This document shows, piece by piece, positions 1 through 7,337 of a DNA stretch of 64,000 nucleotides. A program made the position numbers and the translations under genes. Every line of letters begins with the position of its first letter. The first letter of the stretch is position 1. The notes under the pieces were generated by a model. It was not told the DNA's origin and made no database searches. It saw only the letters and a list, made by a program, of their open reading frames with translations. The stretch is from an uncultured Collinsella sp. (lineage in GTDB: Bacteria > Actinomycetota > Coriobacteriia > Coriobacteriales > Coriobacteriaceae). The DNA lies in assembly GCA_934668345.1 (NCBI GenBank), contig CAKUNE010000004.1:84651-148650 (forward strand), read 5' to 3'.

Positions 1-67
1 TGAGCCGCTGCTGCTGACGTAGCATGCGTTCGGCTTGTTGCTGCGGGGTCTCGAGAAACAGATCCAT
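1..67 (-). CDS. Start of an unidentified protein, cut by the window edge
   Basis: An ATG at 67 on the minus strand opens a frame that runs off the left edge. The visible N-terminus is rich in glutamine and arginine, beginning MDLFLETPQQQAERML. A good Shine-Dalgarno (GGAGG, five bases before the ATG) supports a real start. Only about 22 residues are visible, so no family can be named. Confidence 0.55.
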   Translation of the reverse strand, partial: MDLFLETPQQQAERMLRQQQRL

Positions 68-349
68 GCTGGCCTCCAAAATCGGAGCATTCGACGCTTA
101 CGACCAGCATCCCGCACCACCACGACCGCGACAACGCAATCGCTGGCAATAGTCACAAAGATTCTTTTGCCCAAAAGCTGTCGAAAAGCTCAACAACTCC
201 CCTACCAGCACTTTCTTTGAGCTTTTTTCGTCAGCGATCTTTCACCCTTTCGCCATCCCGCCAACTGACCAAAAGCTAACCAAAAGCTTGACAGAAATTG
301 TGGAGACAGGGACCAAAGCAAAGCGCGCCGCCCCCGAACGCAGTCGCCT

Positions 350-552
350 GGACAGTTAGTTCAAATACGTATAAATCAAACCCCCTCAAATTGCATTCGG
401 GCGCTTCGCTTGACGCAATTTGGCCCTCAAAACGGGTGCTTAAAGCCCAAAACCAAGCGCCTCAAGTCATCTAAAGACGTCCAACAAGCCTCCAAGAGCT
501 CCAAACCCAGCTATTAAACCGCCCGAATTATACGTATCTGAACTAACTGTCC
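350..552. repeat. Inverted-repeat element, 25-bp arms
   Basis: Arms at 350-374 and 528-552 are reverse complements over 25 bp with one mismatch and enclose about 150 bp with no gene. The outer ends begin GGACAGTTAGTTC. Inside lies a smaller stem-loop, CAAATTGC (387-394) with GCAATTTG (415-422). The layout resembles a MITE or other small non-autonomous element. Apart from this I see nothing in bases 68-565. Confidence 0.6.
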
Positions 553-565
553 ACCCCATACAAAA

Positions 566-590
566 CGTGCCGTCCCGAAGGGGCGGCACG
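566..590 (-). terminator. Intrinsic terminator of the 818-1450 gene
   Basis: The stem CGTGCCG/CGGCACG has a short loop and is followed on the minus strand by a short T-tract (plus-strand AAAA at 562-565). It is nearly identical in stem and flanks to the hairpin at 1545-1568. Confidence 0.6.
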
Positions 591-632
591 CAAACCAATC
601 TAATAGATAAGGCTCGTTGGCAAGCCTGCGCC

Positions 633-716
633 GTCAGACCCGCGGCGTATCCCTTTGCCTCGCGCGACTCTGCGAAGCCGTGAGCGAGAGGGAAAGGGAT
701 GCGCCGCGGGTCTGAC
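633..716 (-). repeat. Class I stem-loop repeat, copy C
   Basis: Arms of about 29 bp (633-661 and 686-716) pair with one wobble and one mismatch. The apical loop holds the core GCGACTCTGCGAAGCC followed by GTGAGCG, shared with 1619-1704 and 61398-61469. The stem sequence differs from those copies but stays complementary. It lies between the stop of the 818-1450 gene and its terminator. Confidence 0.7.
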
Positions 717-719
717 GCC

Positions 720-800
720 CGGAGCGGTGAGGCCAGCTGCCGCCCTGCGAAGCCGTGAGCGGGGAGGGAAGGCAAAGCGGCCTCCCGCCCCCGCGCTCCG
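720..800 (-). repeat. Degenerate class I stem-loop, copy D
   Basis: The core CCCTGCGAAGCCGTGAGCGG recurs here directly behind copy C. The right arm is complete but part of the left arm is missing, so only the outer bases still pair. It looks like a partly deleted second copy just past the stop codon of the 818-1450 gene. Confidence 0.5.
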
Positions 801-817
801 CAACTGGTGAAGGCAGA

Positions 818-1450
818 CTACATGCCCGCGAGGCCTCGAGCGGCAGTGGCGCACATAAACGCCAGGGCCAGGATCACGAGCGATCCGGCGATGTCTGCCA
901 GCACGCCCGCAACACGGCGCTCAAACAGCCAACTCTCGAAGTGAGGAGCGACATTGCGCCAAACGCGCCACAGCAAGATGCCCATACCGATCACGCCCGG
1001 AATATTGAGCAGCAGAATCTCGGAACACAAGAGGCCAATCAGGTTGCCGGCAACAAAGCCCGCATCGCCCTCGCAGTACTTGCGATAGACCATGTACAGC
1101 ATGTACGCCACAAACGGCTGTAGACACGCAGAAATAAAGGTGACCACCATCGTGGGGTCCTGCGAAAAGACCTCGGTAAGCCTATCAACACTCGCGGCAT
1201 CCTTCGAAGCCAAGAACAAGCCGATAACCACCACAGGCACCACGCCCAAAATGACCTCGACCATAGTAAACAACTTGGCAGTCAAATCCTCACTAGCCGA
1301 ATTCAAATGAGGCGCCCACTCAGGATGAGCATGCGCGCCAACCTTCTTCTCCTTATCGGCACGTTTACCCTTACCACCCTCAACAACCCGACGCTCCGGA
1401 TCCCTACGAGTCCCCGCAGCAGCAACCTGAGCCCGAGACTTCTTACCCAT
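818..1450 (-). CDS. Small multi-pass membrane protein of unknown function
   Basis: The 210-residue protein has a basic, Lys/Arg-rich cytoplasmic N-terminus of about 60 residues followed by three or four hydrophobic segments (roughly 65-85, 100-125, 140-165 and 185-205). No catalytic motif or known family is recognisable. I chose the ATG at 1450 (MGKKSRAQ) rather than one ten codons upstream because a GGGG Shine-Dalgarno lies about nine bases before it. It appears monocistronic: class I stem-loops and a terminator follow its stop, and the rubrerythrin terminator lies upstream. Confidence 0.6.
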   Translation of the reverse strand: MGKKSRAQVAAAGTRRDPERRVVEGGKGKRADKEKKVGAHAHPEWAPHLNSASEDLTAKLFTMVEVILGVVPVVVIGLFLASKDAASVDRLTEVFSQDPTMVVTFISACLQPFVAYMLYMVYRKYCEGDAGFVAGNLIGLLCSEILLLNIPGVIGMGILLWRVWRNVAPHFESWLFERRVAGVLADIAGSLVILALAFMCATAARGLAGM

Positions 1451-1544
1451 AAATAACACCCCACAACAGGAAGCAAACAAACAAAAGCACTACCCAGTGT
1501 ACCCCTATGCAATGGCGCCACCCCAACTGGCCCCCACACAAAAC

Positions 1545-1568
1545 GTGCCGCCCCAAAAAGGGCGGCAC
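1545..1568 (-). terminator. Rubrerythrin terminator
   Basis: GTGCCGCCC and GGGCGGCAC form a perfect 9-bp stem around a short A-rich loop. The hairpin lies about 150 bp past the rubrerythrin stop, beyond the class I stem-loop. Its stem and flanks closely resemble the hairpin at 566-590. Confidence 0.6.
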
Positions 1569-1618
1569 ACAAACTTTAATATCAGCTTTTCAGTAGCGGG
1601 CACGCAACGTCCCAACGC

Positions 1619-1704
1619 GGGCCGGGAGGGCGGGATTACCTTCCCTCAACGCGACCCTGCGAAGCCGTGAGCGGGGAGGGAAGGTAATCCCGCCCTCCCG
1701 GCCC
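1619..1704 (-). repeat. Class I stem-loop repeat, copy A
   Basis: Two arms, 1619-1647 and 1676-1704, are perfectly complementary over 29 bp. The 28-nt loop holds the conserved core ACGCGACCCTGCGAAGCC then GTGAGCGGG. It begins about 20 bp past the rubrerythrin stop and precedes that gene's terminator. No other copy in the window shares the outer stem sequence. Confidence 0.8.
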
Positions 1705-1724
1705 AGCCCACGTTCGTATCGGCG

Positions 1725-2264
1725 CTAGTAGTTCACCGCCTGCTCCTCAAAGTACGCCTTGGGGTGGTTGCACACCGGGCACACCTCAGGCGCCTCGGCA
1801 CCCACGTGCAGGTGCCCGCAGTTCAGGCACTTCCACACCTTTACGCCCTCACGCTCAAACACCTCGCCCGACTCGATGCGCTCGACGAGCTTGTTGTAGC
1901 GCTCCTCGTGGGCCTTCTCGACGGCGGCGACACCACGGAACTTTGCGGCAATCTCGGCAAAGCCCTCTTCCTCGGCGGTCTTGGCAAACTCGTCGTACAT
2001 CGTGGTCCACTCGTAGTTCTCACCCGCGGCGGCATCGCGCAGATTGTCCAGGGTATCGGGGACGGCGCCATCGTGCAGATACTTAAACCACAGTTTGGCG
2101 TGCTCGGACTCGTTGCCAGCCGTCTCGGCAAAGATGTTCGAGATCTGAACGTAGCCGTCCTTCTTTGCCTTGGAGGCATAGTAGCGATACTTGGTGTGTG
2201 CCTGGGACTCACCGGCAAAAGCGGTCTCGAGGTTCTTCTTGGTTTGGGAATTCTCAAAATCCAT
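1725..2264 (-). CDS. rbr: Rubrerythrin (peroxide reductase)
   Basis: The 179-residue protein has an N-terminal ferritin-like four-helix domain (about 1-140) carrying Glu/His diiron ligands in [20 protein letters not shown] and EKAHEERY, and a C-terminal rubredoxin-type knuckle with CLNCG and CPVC. Rubrerythrins reduce hydrogen peroxide in the cytoplasm of anaerobes, with electrons entering through the rubredoxin centre. The ATG at 2264 (MDFENSQ) has AAGGGAAG upstream; a start six codons earlier lacks this. The gene follows an Rrf2 regulator and a MutY-like glycosylase in the same direction, which suggests joint control by oxidative stress. Confidence 0.95.
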   Translation of the reverse strand: MDFENSQTKKNLETAFAGESQAHTKYRYYASKAKKDGYVQISNIFAETAGNESEHAKLWFKYLHDGAVPDTLDNLRDAAAGENYEWTTMYDEFAKTAEEEGFAEIAAKFRGVAAVEKAHEERYNKLVERIESGEVFEREGVKVWKCLNCGHLHVGAEAPEVCPVCNHPKAYFEEQAVNY

Positions 2265-2378
2265 AGGTGTACTTCCCTTCAACGCATGCCGCCCGCAGGC
2301 TTCGAGCGGCCTCGTCTTTAGGATGCCCTCATGTCGGAAATCTAAACCTTACAATCCTGTTCTTCAGATTTGCACAGG

Positions 2379-3284
2379 CTAGATGCTCAGCCAGCGATCC
2401 CCCTCGGCTCGGCAAAAGCCCTCACGCTCCAGGTCGGCCAGAATGCCCGCGACAAGCTCGCGCTCGACCGGCCCGCGCCCAGCCGCCGCTTCCATATCGT
2501 TAACGCCCACCACGGCATCAGCAAGCGTAATCCCCGCCGGCTGGCCATCGCGCGCTGCCAGCAACATACGCACGATATGCGCGCGCTTTTGGCGACGTGA
2601 GCCCTCAAACTTTGATTGACGGCTATAGCCCGCCGAGCGCCTGGACGGATTGGGCAACGTCTTTTTTAGATATGCGCCGTAATCCAGCAACGCGTAATAC
2701 CACGCGCGCGGCGTATCGGCATCATCGAACGGCACAGCAAAGGGAGCGATCTCGTCCGCCAACGCACCGGGGGCCGCCGGACAGGCCGCCTGAATCAGCG
2801 GCACCAGCTCGCGATCGGGAACAGTCGGTACATCGGGAAAGAAGTGATGCAGAAAGACCGTGCGCACGTTGGTCTCCAGATACACGCCCGGAAGATCAAA
2901 CGCAAACGACCGGATACCCTGCGCCGTTGCCGGGCCAATACCAGGCAAAGCAACCAAGTCACGCGTCTCGTGCGGAAACTCCCCGTTCCAGTCCTCTACA
3001 ACGCGCTGAGCGGCCTTGTGGAGCGCCAGAGCGCGTCGGTTGTAGCCCATCCCCTGCCAAGCGTACAAAACATCGGAAGGCGCGGCCTGGGCAAGCGCCT
3101 GCACGGTCGGAAAGCGATCGAGCCACGCCGGCATGCGCGTCTCCACGCGCGGCACCTGTGTTTGCTGCAGCATGACCTCGGAAAGCCAAATGATGTACGG
3201 ATCGCGCGTGCGGCGCCACGGAAGGTCGCGATAACGCAGGACCCCTTCCGAACGAATCATCGAACGAAAGGGGTCCTGAATCAT
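2379..3284 (-). CDS. MutY-like adenine DNA glycosylase without iron-sulfur loop
   Basis: The 301-residue HhH-GPD protein matches the N-terminal half of MutY: LPWR, WLSEVMLQQTQV with catalytic Glu36, and a helix-hairpin-helix LPGIGPATA at 113-121. MutY removes adenine mispaired with 8-oxoguanine. Two features are unusual. The residue aligned with MutY Asp138 is Glu137 (LETNV), and the four-cysteine [4Fe-4S] loop expected after about residue 190 is absent, replaced by a basic stretch. The C-terminal NUDIX-like domain is also missing; in its place is a winged-helix-like tail of about 70 residues. It starts 21 bp after the Rrf2 stop. It is probably a divergent MutY subfamily; activity on 8-oxoG:A pairs is inferred. 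Confidence 0.8.
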   Translation of the reverse strand: MIQDPFRSMIRSEGVLRYRDLPWRRTRDPYIIWLSEVMLQQTQVPRVETRMPAWLDRFPTVQALAQAAPSDVLYAWQGMGYNRRALALHKAAQRVVEDWNGEFPHETRDLVALPGIGPATAQGIRSFAFDLPGVYLETNVRTVFLHHFFPDVPTVPDRELVPLIQAACPAAPGALADEIAPFAVPFDDADTPRAWYYALLDYGAYLKKTLPNPSRRSAGYSRQSKFEGSRRQKRAHIVRMLLAARDGQPAGITLADAVVGVNDMEAAAGRGPVERELVAGILADLEREGFCRAEGDRWLSI

Positions 3285-3305
3285 ATCTATGCTCCTTATG
3301 CGGCG

Positions 3306-3791
3306 CTATTCCTCCCGGCAAGCACATGCACAGGCGGCGTACTCGGGAAACGCGTCGCGGTCGGCGAATTTGGAATCGACGGCCGGGAACTGGCGGTGAG
3401 CGACGATGTCGCCGAGCGAAACGGAATCGAGGTAGTCGCGCATCAACGCTTGAGCTCCGGCCCACAGGGGATGATAGCAGCACGTGCCCATGCGTGCACA
3501 GTCGCCATCGGGTGCGGTGCAATCATTCATAACCATAGGGCCCTGAACGGCCTCGACGACCTGACGAATGGTAACATCGTCCGGACTGACCTTGAGACGC
3601 ATGCCACCGTGGACGCCACACAGGCTCTCCACAATACCGGCCTGGACCAAACCGTGCTGAATCGAGCGGGCAAACGAATACGGGACATTGACCTCTTCGG
3701 CAGCGGTGCGAACAGAAAGCAAACGCTCCGGATCCTCGGCAAGCATCGCCAACATACGAAGGGCGTAATCAGTCTTCCTCGATATGTCCAT
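3306..3791 (-). CDS. Rrf2-family iron-sulfur transcription regulator
   Basis: The 161-residue protein begins MDISRKTDYALRML, the typical Rrf2 N-terminal winged helix, and carries a cysteine cluster CTAPDGDCARMGTCC at about 100-115, as expected for an Rrf2 protein binding an Fe-S cluster (IscR and NsrR are examples). A second cysteine pair (ACACACR) sits at the C-terminus. The ATG at 3791 follows GAAAGGGG; the longer frame upstream lacks a ribosome-binding site. The downstream glycosylase and rubrerythrin genes suggest a sensor of redox stress or of Fe-S status. The signal cannot be told from sequence. Confidence 0.9.
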   Translation of the reverse strand: MDISRKTDYALRMLAMLAEDPERLLSVRTAAEEVNVPYSFARSIQHGLVQAGIVESLCGVHGGMRLKVSPDDVTIRQVVEAVQGPMVMNDCTAPDGDCARMGTCCYHPLWAGAQALMRDYLDSVSLGDIVAHRQFPAVDSKFADRDAFPEYAACACACREE

Positions 3792-3950
3792 TTTTCCCCT
3801 TTCAAGGAATACGAACAGCTCGAACGAGCTCCGGGGCCGAGCTTGTGTCGAGACGCTAAATGACCGCAGGACATCCAAATGGTAAATCGGATATCCACTG
3901 AGTGCCGCGCTTGGAGCGAAATGCATCAGATGCGGCCTACAGTGCAATTT

Positions 3951-3979
3951 AGTATAACCTAACCCCCTGTCTCGTTGAA
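3951..3979 (-). promoter_or_regulatory. Likely promoter of the Rrf2 operon
   Basis: The -10 box TATACT (3951-3956) is 17 bp from a weak -35 box TTCAAC (3974-3979). A 12-bp palindrome, TGTTGCGCAACA (3984-3995), lies just upstream and may be an operator. Confidence 0.45.
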
Positions 3980-4113
3980 CAGGTGTTGCGCAACAAAGCT
4001 GTTGTTTAGACAGATATGCTTATTAGATTTTACTTGCGTTCCCGAAGGGGCGGGGATTCTGGGCGAAGATGCGCCAGGGCGATCGTTCTACCGAAACAAA
4101 GTGCATCAAACGC

Positions 4114-4141
4114 AAAAAGCCACGTCCGAAGACGTGGCTTT
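4114..4141 (-). terminator. tRNA-Asp terminator
   Basis: GCCACGTC and GACGTGGC pair around a tetraloop, followed on the minus strand by a T-tract. It begins about nine bases after the tRNA 3' end. Confidence 0.85.
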
Positions 4142-4149
4142 AATTGCGT

Positions 4150-4227
<78 letters not shown>

Positions 4228-4335
4228 AGGCAGTCGTTCGCGTTTGTTTTCGCTCGCGTGCGCTGCGGGGATTAGTATACACAGAAGTCTGTCCGGCGCG
4301 CAACAACTTTTTTGAAAAAAATTTTGGGGCCCTCC

Positions 4336-4480
4336 GGGAGGGTCTCCGGGGCCGGCTGGCGCGGGTTAAGTTTGCTGCTCTACAGTCCTGCGCAAGACGG
4401 AAAGCACATTAAGTGCTTTCCTTTGCGTGCGGAACTCGCGACAAACTTAACCCGCGCCAGCCGGCCCCGGAGACCCTCCC
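4336..4480. repeat. Class II palindrome, perfect 39-bp arms
   Basis: Arms 4336-4374 and 4442-4480 are perfectly complementary over 39 bp. The 67-nt insert contains a second hairpin, GGAAAGCAC (4399-4407) with GTGCTTTCC (4413-4421). It lies between the tRNA-Asp 5' end and the phosphodiesterase terminator. The layout matches 19434-19558, although the sequences differ. Confidence 0.8.
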
Positions 4481-4596
4481 TGCCGTCACTTGCTTCAAGC
4501 TGTTGTTGTTCCTCGCCGCTTCCGCGGCTCGAGGTCCCCGTTCTCCTCGGCGGGGTTGTCTAAGGTTGTTGCTGAAGCTCTACCTTTTGCTGAAAG

Positions 4597-4631
4597 AAAA
4601 ACGGGGGATGCGCTGTGCATCCCCCGTTTTT
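4597..4631. terminator. Terminator of the phosphodiesterase gene
   Basis: AAAAACGGGGGATGC pairs with GCATCCCCCGTTTTT. The stem has A-runs on one side and T-runs on the other, so it can act in both directions. It begins eight bases past the stop at 4639. Confidence 0.9.
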
Positions 4632-4638
4632 GTTGCGG

Positions 4639-5106
4639 TTAGTCCAAGTCAATAAATTTGGTGCTGAGAATCTTGCCGTCTTTTACTAGCATTCTGGCCA
4701 TGGTGGGGCCTCGGGTGCCTCTGGGGTAGCTGGCGCTGCCCGGGTTGAGGACCAGGCAGCGGCCTACTTGGGCTTCTTTGGTTACGTGGGTGTGGCCGTT
4801 GATGGCTACGTCTACGGATCCCACGGGCAGGTCTTCACGGTAGTGGGCTACGGCGAATTTGAGGCCTTCGTAGGTAAAGAGCGCAAGACGGTCTACATCG
4901 GGGCCGTAGTCGCGGTAGTAATCGTTGTTGCCCAATACGGCCCGCACGGGGGCGATGGTGCATAGGTGCTCGTAGTCCATCTCTGACGTAAGGTCGCCGG
5001 CGTGGATGATCAGGTCTGCGCCCTCAAGCTCATCCAAGAGCGCAGGCGATAAATAGCCGTGGGTGTCCGAGATGATGTCGATGCGCTTGGCGCTTGCGCT
5101 ATTCAT
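4639..5106 (-). CDS. YfcE/MJ0936-type metallophosphodiesterase
   Basis: The 155-residue protein has all the calcineurin-like metal-binding motifs in order: DTHG near the start, GDLTS, GNND, a lone His in FAVAHY, and GHTH near the end. The length and compact form match the YfcE/MJ0936 phosphodiesterase family, soluble enzymes that hydrolyse phosphodiester bonds with two divalent metals. The physiological substrate is unknown. The ATG at 5106 (MNSASAK) has GGAAGGGA upstream. It stands alone between terminators. Confidence 0.9.
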   Translation of the reverse strand: MNSASAKRIDIISDTHGYLSPALLDELEGADLIIHAGDLTSEMDYEHLCTIAPVRAVLGNNDYYRDYGPDVDRLALFTYEGLKFAVAHYREDLPVGSVDVAINGHTHVTKEAQVGRCLVLNPGSASYPRGTRGPTMARMLVKDGKILSTKFIDLD

Positions 5107-5147
5107 GGGATCCCTTCCGCAAAAAAAACGATTCGGCAGATACATAC

Positions 5148-5198
5148 AAAAAAGGCCCCACGGCTCCGCAGACGATGGGTCTACAGGGCTACGGGGCC
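5148..5198 (-). terminator. Terminator of the first two-component operon
   Basis: GGCCCC (5154-5159) pairs with GGGGCC (5193-5198) at the base of a long hairpin, followed on the minus strand by a run of six T residues. It begins just after the response-regulator stop at 5205. Confidence 0.8.
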
Positions 5199-5204
5199 AG
5201 TGTG

Positions 5205-5921
5205 CTAGAGACTCAGAGCCTTCTTGAGCGGCACGACGCGGCGGCGCGAAACCGGCACGCGTTCGTCGACGCCCGTAATGCCCAGCTGGATGGCGCCCGA
5301 GGGCACCGTCTCAACGTCCGTGACGCACGCCAGGTTGACGATATAGCGGCGGTGAACACGGAAGAAGCCAAAGTCGCAGAGCTTGGCCTCAAACTGCGCC
5401 AGCGAGGTCGTCGACAAAAAGCGATCATCGACGGTATAGATGCAGGAGTAATCGTCCTTGGCCATGATAAAGCGAATGTCATCCACGGGAATGAGCACCT
5501 TGCGGCCGCCCTTTTCCACCGGGATACGCTCGATGGTCACCTTGCTGTCCGTGACCGGCTTGGCGCGCTGCATGACCTTCTCGATCGCGCGATCCAAGCG
5601 AGCTTCCTCGACAGGCTTCATCAGATAATCGACGGCATCCACGTCGAATGCCTCGACCGCATGGTCGCTATACGCAGTCACAAACACGATCGCCGGCGGA
5701 TTTTTGAGCTTATGCAGCGCCTCGGCAAGTTGCAGGCCCGAGGCACCGGGCATCGAGATATCGAGAAACACGACATCCACGCGACTTTCCATAAGCATCT
5801 CGATGGCGGAGCGAACGCTCGACGCCTCCGTGATCGTGCCGATCTTGCCCGTTTGCTCGAGCAAGAAGCGAAGCTCCGAGCGAGCCGGCGCCTCATCATC
5901 CACAATCATCGCACGCAGCAT
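5205..5921 (-). CDS. LytTR-type response regulator (system A)
   Basis: The 238-residue protein has an N-terminal receiver domain with an acidic pocket in MIVDDEAPAR, phospho-acceptor Asp in VVFLDISMPG and Lys in YLMKPVEEA, then a C-terminal LytTR DNA-binding domain (about 135-238) with FFRVHRRYIVNL and VPVSRRR. LytTR regulators bind repeated sites to control envelope, peptide or carbohydrate genes. It follows its sensor kinase by 72 bp in the same operon. The ATG at 5921 (MLRAMIV) directly precedes the receiver domain. The system B regulator at 11090-11824 is a clear paralogue. Confidence 0.93.
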   Translation of the reverse strand: MLRAMIVDDEAPARSELRFLLEQTGKIGTITEASSVRSAIEMLMESRVDVVFLDISMPGASGLQLAEALHKLKNPPAIVFVTAYSDHAVEAFDVDAVDYLMKPVEEARLDRAIEKVMQRAKPVTDSKVTIERIPVEKGGRKVLIPVDDIRFIMAKDDYSCIYTVDDRFLSTTSLAQFEAKLCDFGFFRVHRRYIVNLACVTDVETVPSGAIQLGITGVDERVPVSRRRVVPLKKALSL

Positions 5922-5993
5922 AGGGATAAAACCTTTCGTCAACTAACTACGCCGGGCATCCGTCGCATGACGTTGAGCCCGTAGCCTTTTATT

Positions 5994-7337
5994 TTACTCT
6001 TGAATGTCAAAGATGCTCTCTGACAAATCAAGATGAAGAAGCACTTTGGTGCCCTTGCCCGGCGCCGATTCGACACGTGTATAGGAGTGTGGCCCATAAA
6101 AGCGATGGATGCGTTCCGAAATATTGTGCATGGCCACACCGGCGCCGCCACCCTGAGGAGAGCTGGCGTCGGGACGGGCGGAGCGCTCGTCAAACAGTCT
6201 GGCGGCGGTACCCTCATCCATGCCCACGCCATTATCGGCCACGGCAATCAAGATTGCATCCTCGCCGTCTTGGTGAACGGTCACGTCGATCCTCAGGGCG
6301 CCGTCATCGCCCATACCATGACGCACGGCGTTCTCGACAATCGGCTGGATCACGAACGCCGGCACCAGCGTATCTTCCACGTCCTCGGACACATCGAACG
6401 TCGCGAGCACGCGGTCCTCGCCAAAGCGGGCCTTCTCAAAGGTAAGGTAGCGCTTGGTCTGTGCGACCTCGCGCGAGACCGGAATAAGCGATCCCGAGTT
6501 GTCGAGCGTGGCACGATAGAACGATGAGAACTCACGAAGCAGTTCGCGGGCCCGCAGCGGGTCGGTGCGCGTAAACGATGCAATGGTGTTCAGCGTGTTG
6601 AACAGGAAGTGCGGGTTAATCTGCGCCTGCAGCGCACGCACCTCGGCGCGCGCCGTGAGCTCCTTTTGCACCTCGAGCTCGTGGATGGCGAGCTGCGTGG
6701 ACAAGATCTCGGCAAAGCCCGAGGCAAGCGCGTACTGGGTACGGTCGACGGCGCGCGGGGTCTTGTAGTAGAACTTGAGCGTGCCGACGGTACGATCTCC
6801 CACCTTGATAGGGGCGATAATGCCGGCGGGGACTTGGTTGTGCGAGCCGTCCGAGCCTACGACATCCACCATACGGTTGAACGACTGCACGATGCCATGT
6901 TCGATAACGTAGCGTGTGGCAAGCGTGTGGATGGGAGAATCTGGCAGTAGTTTTTCCTCAAACTCGCCCGCGCAGGCAAGCACGTTGTCCTCGTCGGTGA
7001 TGGCCACCGTCATGGCGCGCGTCTCGGGCAAAATGCGCTGGCACACCAAACGCGCCGATTCCTGTGTCAAACCGCCCTTAATGTCCTCGAGCATGGCCGA
7101 GGCCACCGAGAGCGTCTCCTCGGTGTACTGGGAGCGCACCGAATCGGGATTGAGCGTCAAAAAGATAAAGATGCACAGAAAGATGCACAGCAGCGCGCAG
7201 GCAATCACCGTGGCAATCGGCTCGATACCGGTCACCAGGGCAAAAATAAAGTACACCAGCACGCAAATGGCGCAGGCAACGGCAATGATGCGAAAGATTG
7301 ATATTGAACTATCGCGCTGGGCGCGGCGGTCGATCAT
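5994..7337 (-). CDS. LytS-like sensor histidine kinase (system A)
   Basis: The 447-residue protein has two membrane helices (about 14-34 and 39-61), a GAF-like cytoplasmic sensor region (about 80-220), a His_kinase domain with NPHFLFNTLN (phospho-His243) and an HATPase_c domain with VENAVRHG and DNGVGM. This is the LytS/YehU class that partners LytTR regulators. It has almost no extracellular loop, so the signal is probably sensed in the membrane or by the GAF-like domain. Its start overlaps the glycosyltransferase stop by 4 bp, so the two are translationally coupled. Confidence 0.93.
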   Translation of the reverse strand: MIDRRAQRDSSISIFRIIAVACAICVLVYFIFALVTGIEPIATVIACALLCIFLCIFIFLTLNPDSVRSQYTEETLSVASAMLEDIKGGLTQESARLVCQRILPETRAMTVAITDEDNVLACAGEFEEKLLPDSPIHTLATRYVIEHGIVQSFNRMVDVVGSDGSHNQVPAGIIAPIKVGDRTVGTLKFYYKTPRAVDRTQYALASGFAEILSTQLAIHELEVQKELTARAEVRALQAQINPHFLFNTLNTIASFTRTDPLRARELLREFSSFYRATLDNSGSLIPVSREVAQTKRYLTFEKARFGEDRVLATFDVSEDVEDTLVPAFVIQPIVENAVRHGMGDDGALRIDVTVHQDGEDAILIAVADNGVGMDEGTAARLFDERSARPDASSPQGGGAGVAMHNISERIHRFYGPHSYTRVESAPGKGTKVLLHLDLSESIFDIQE

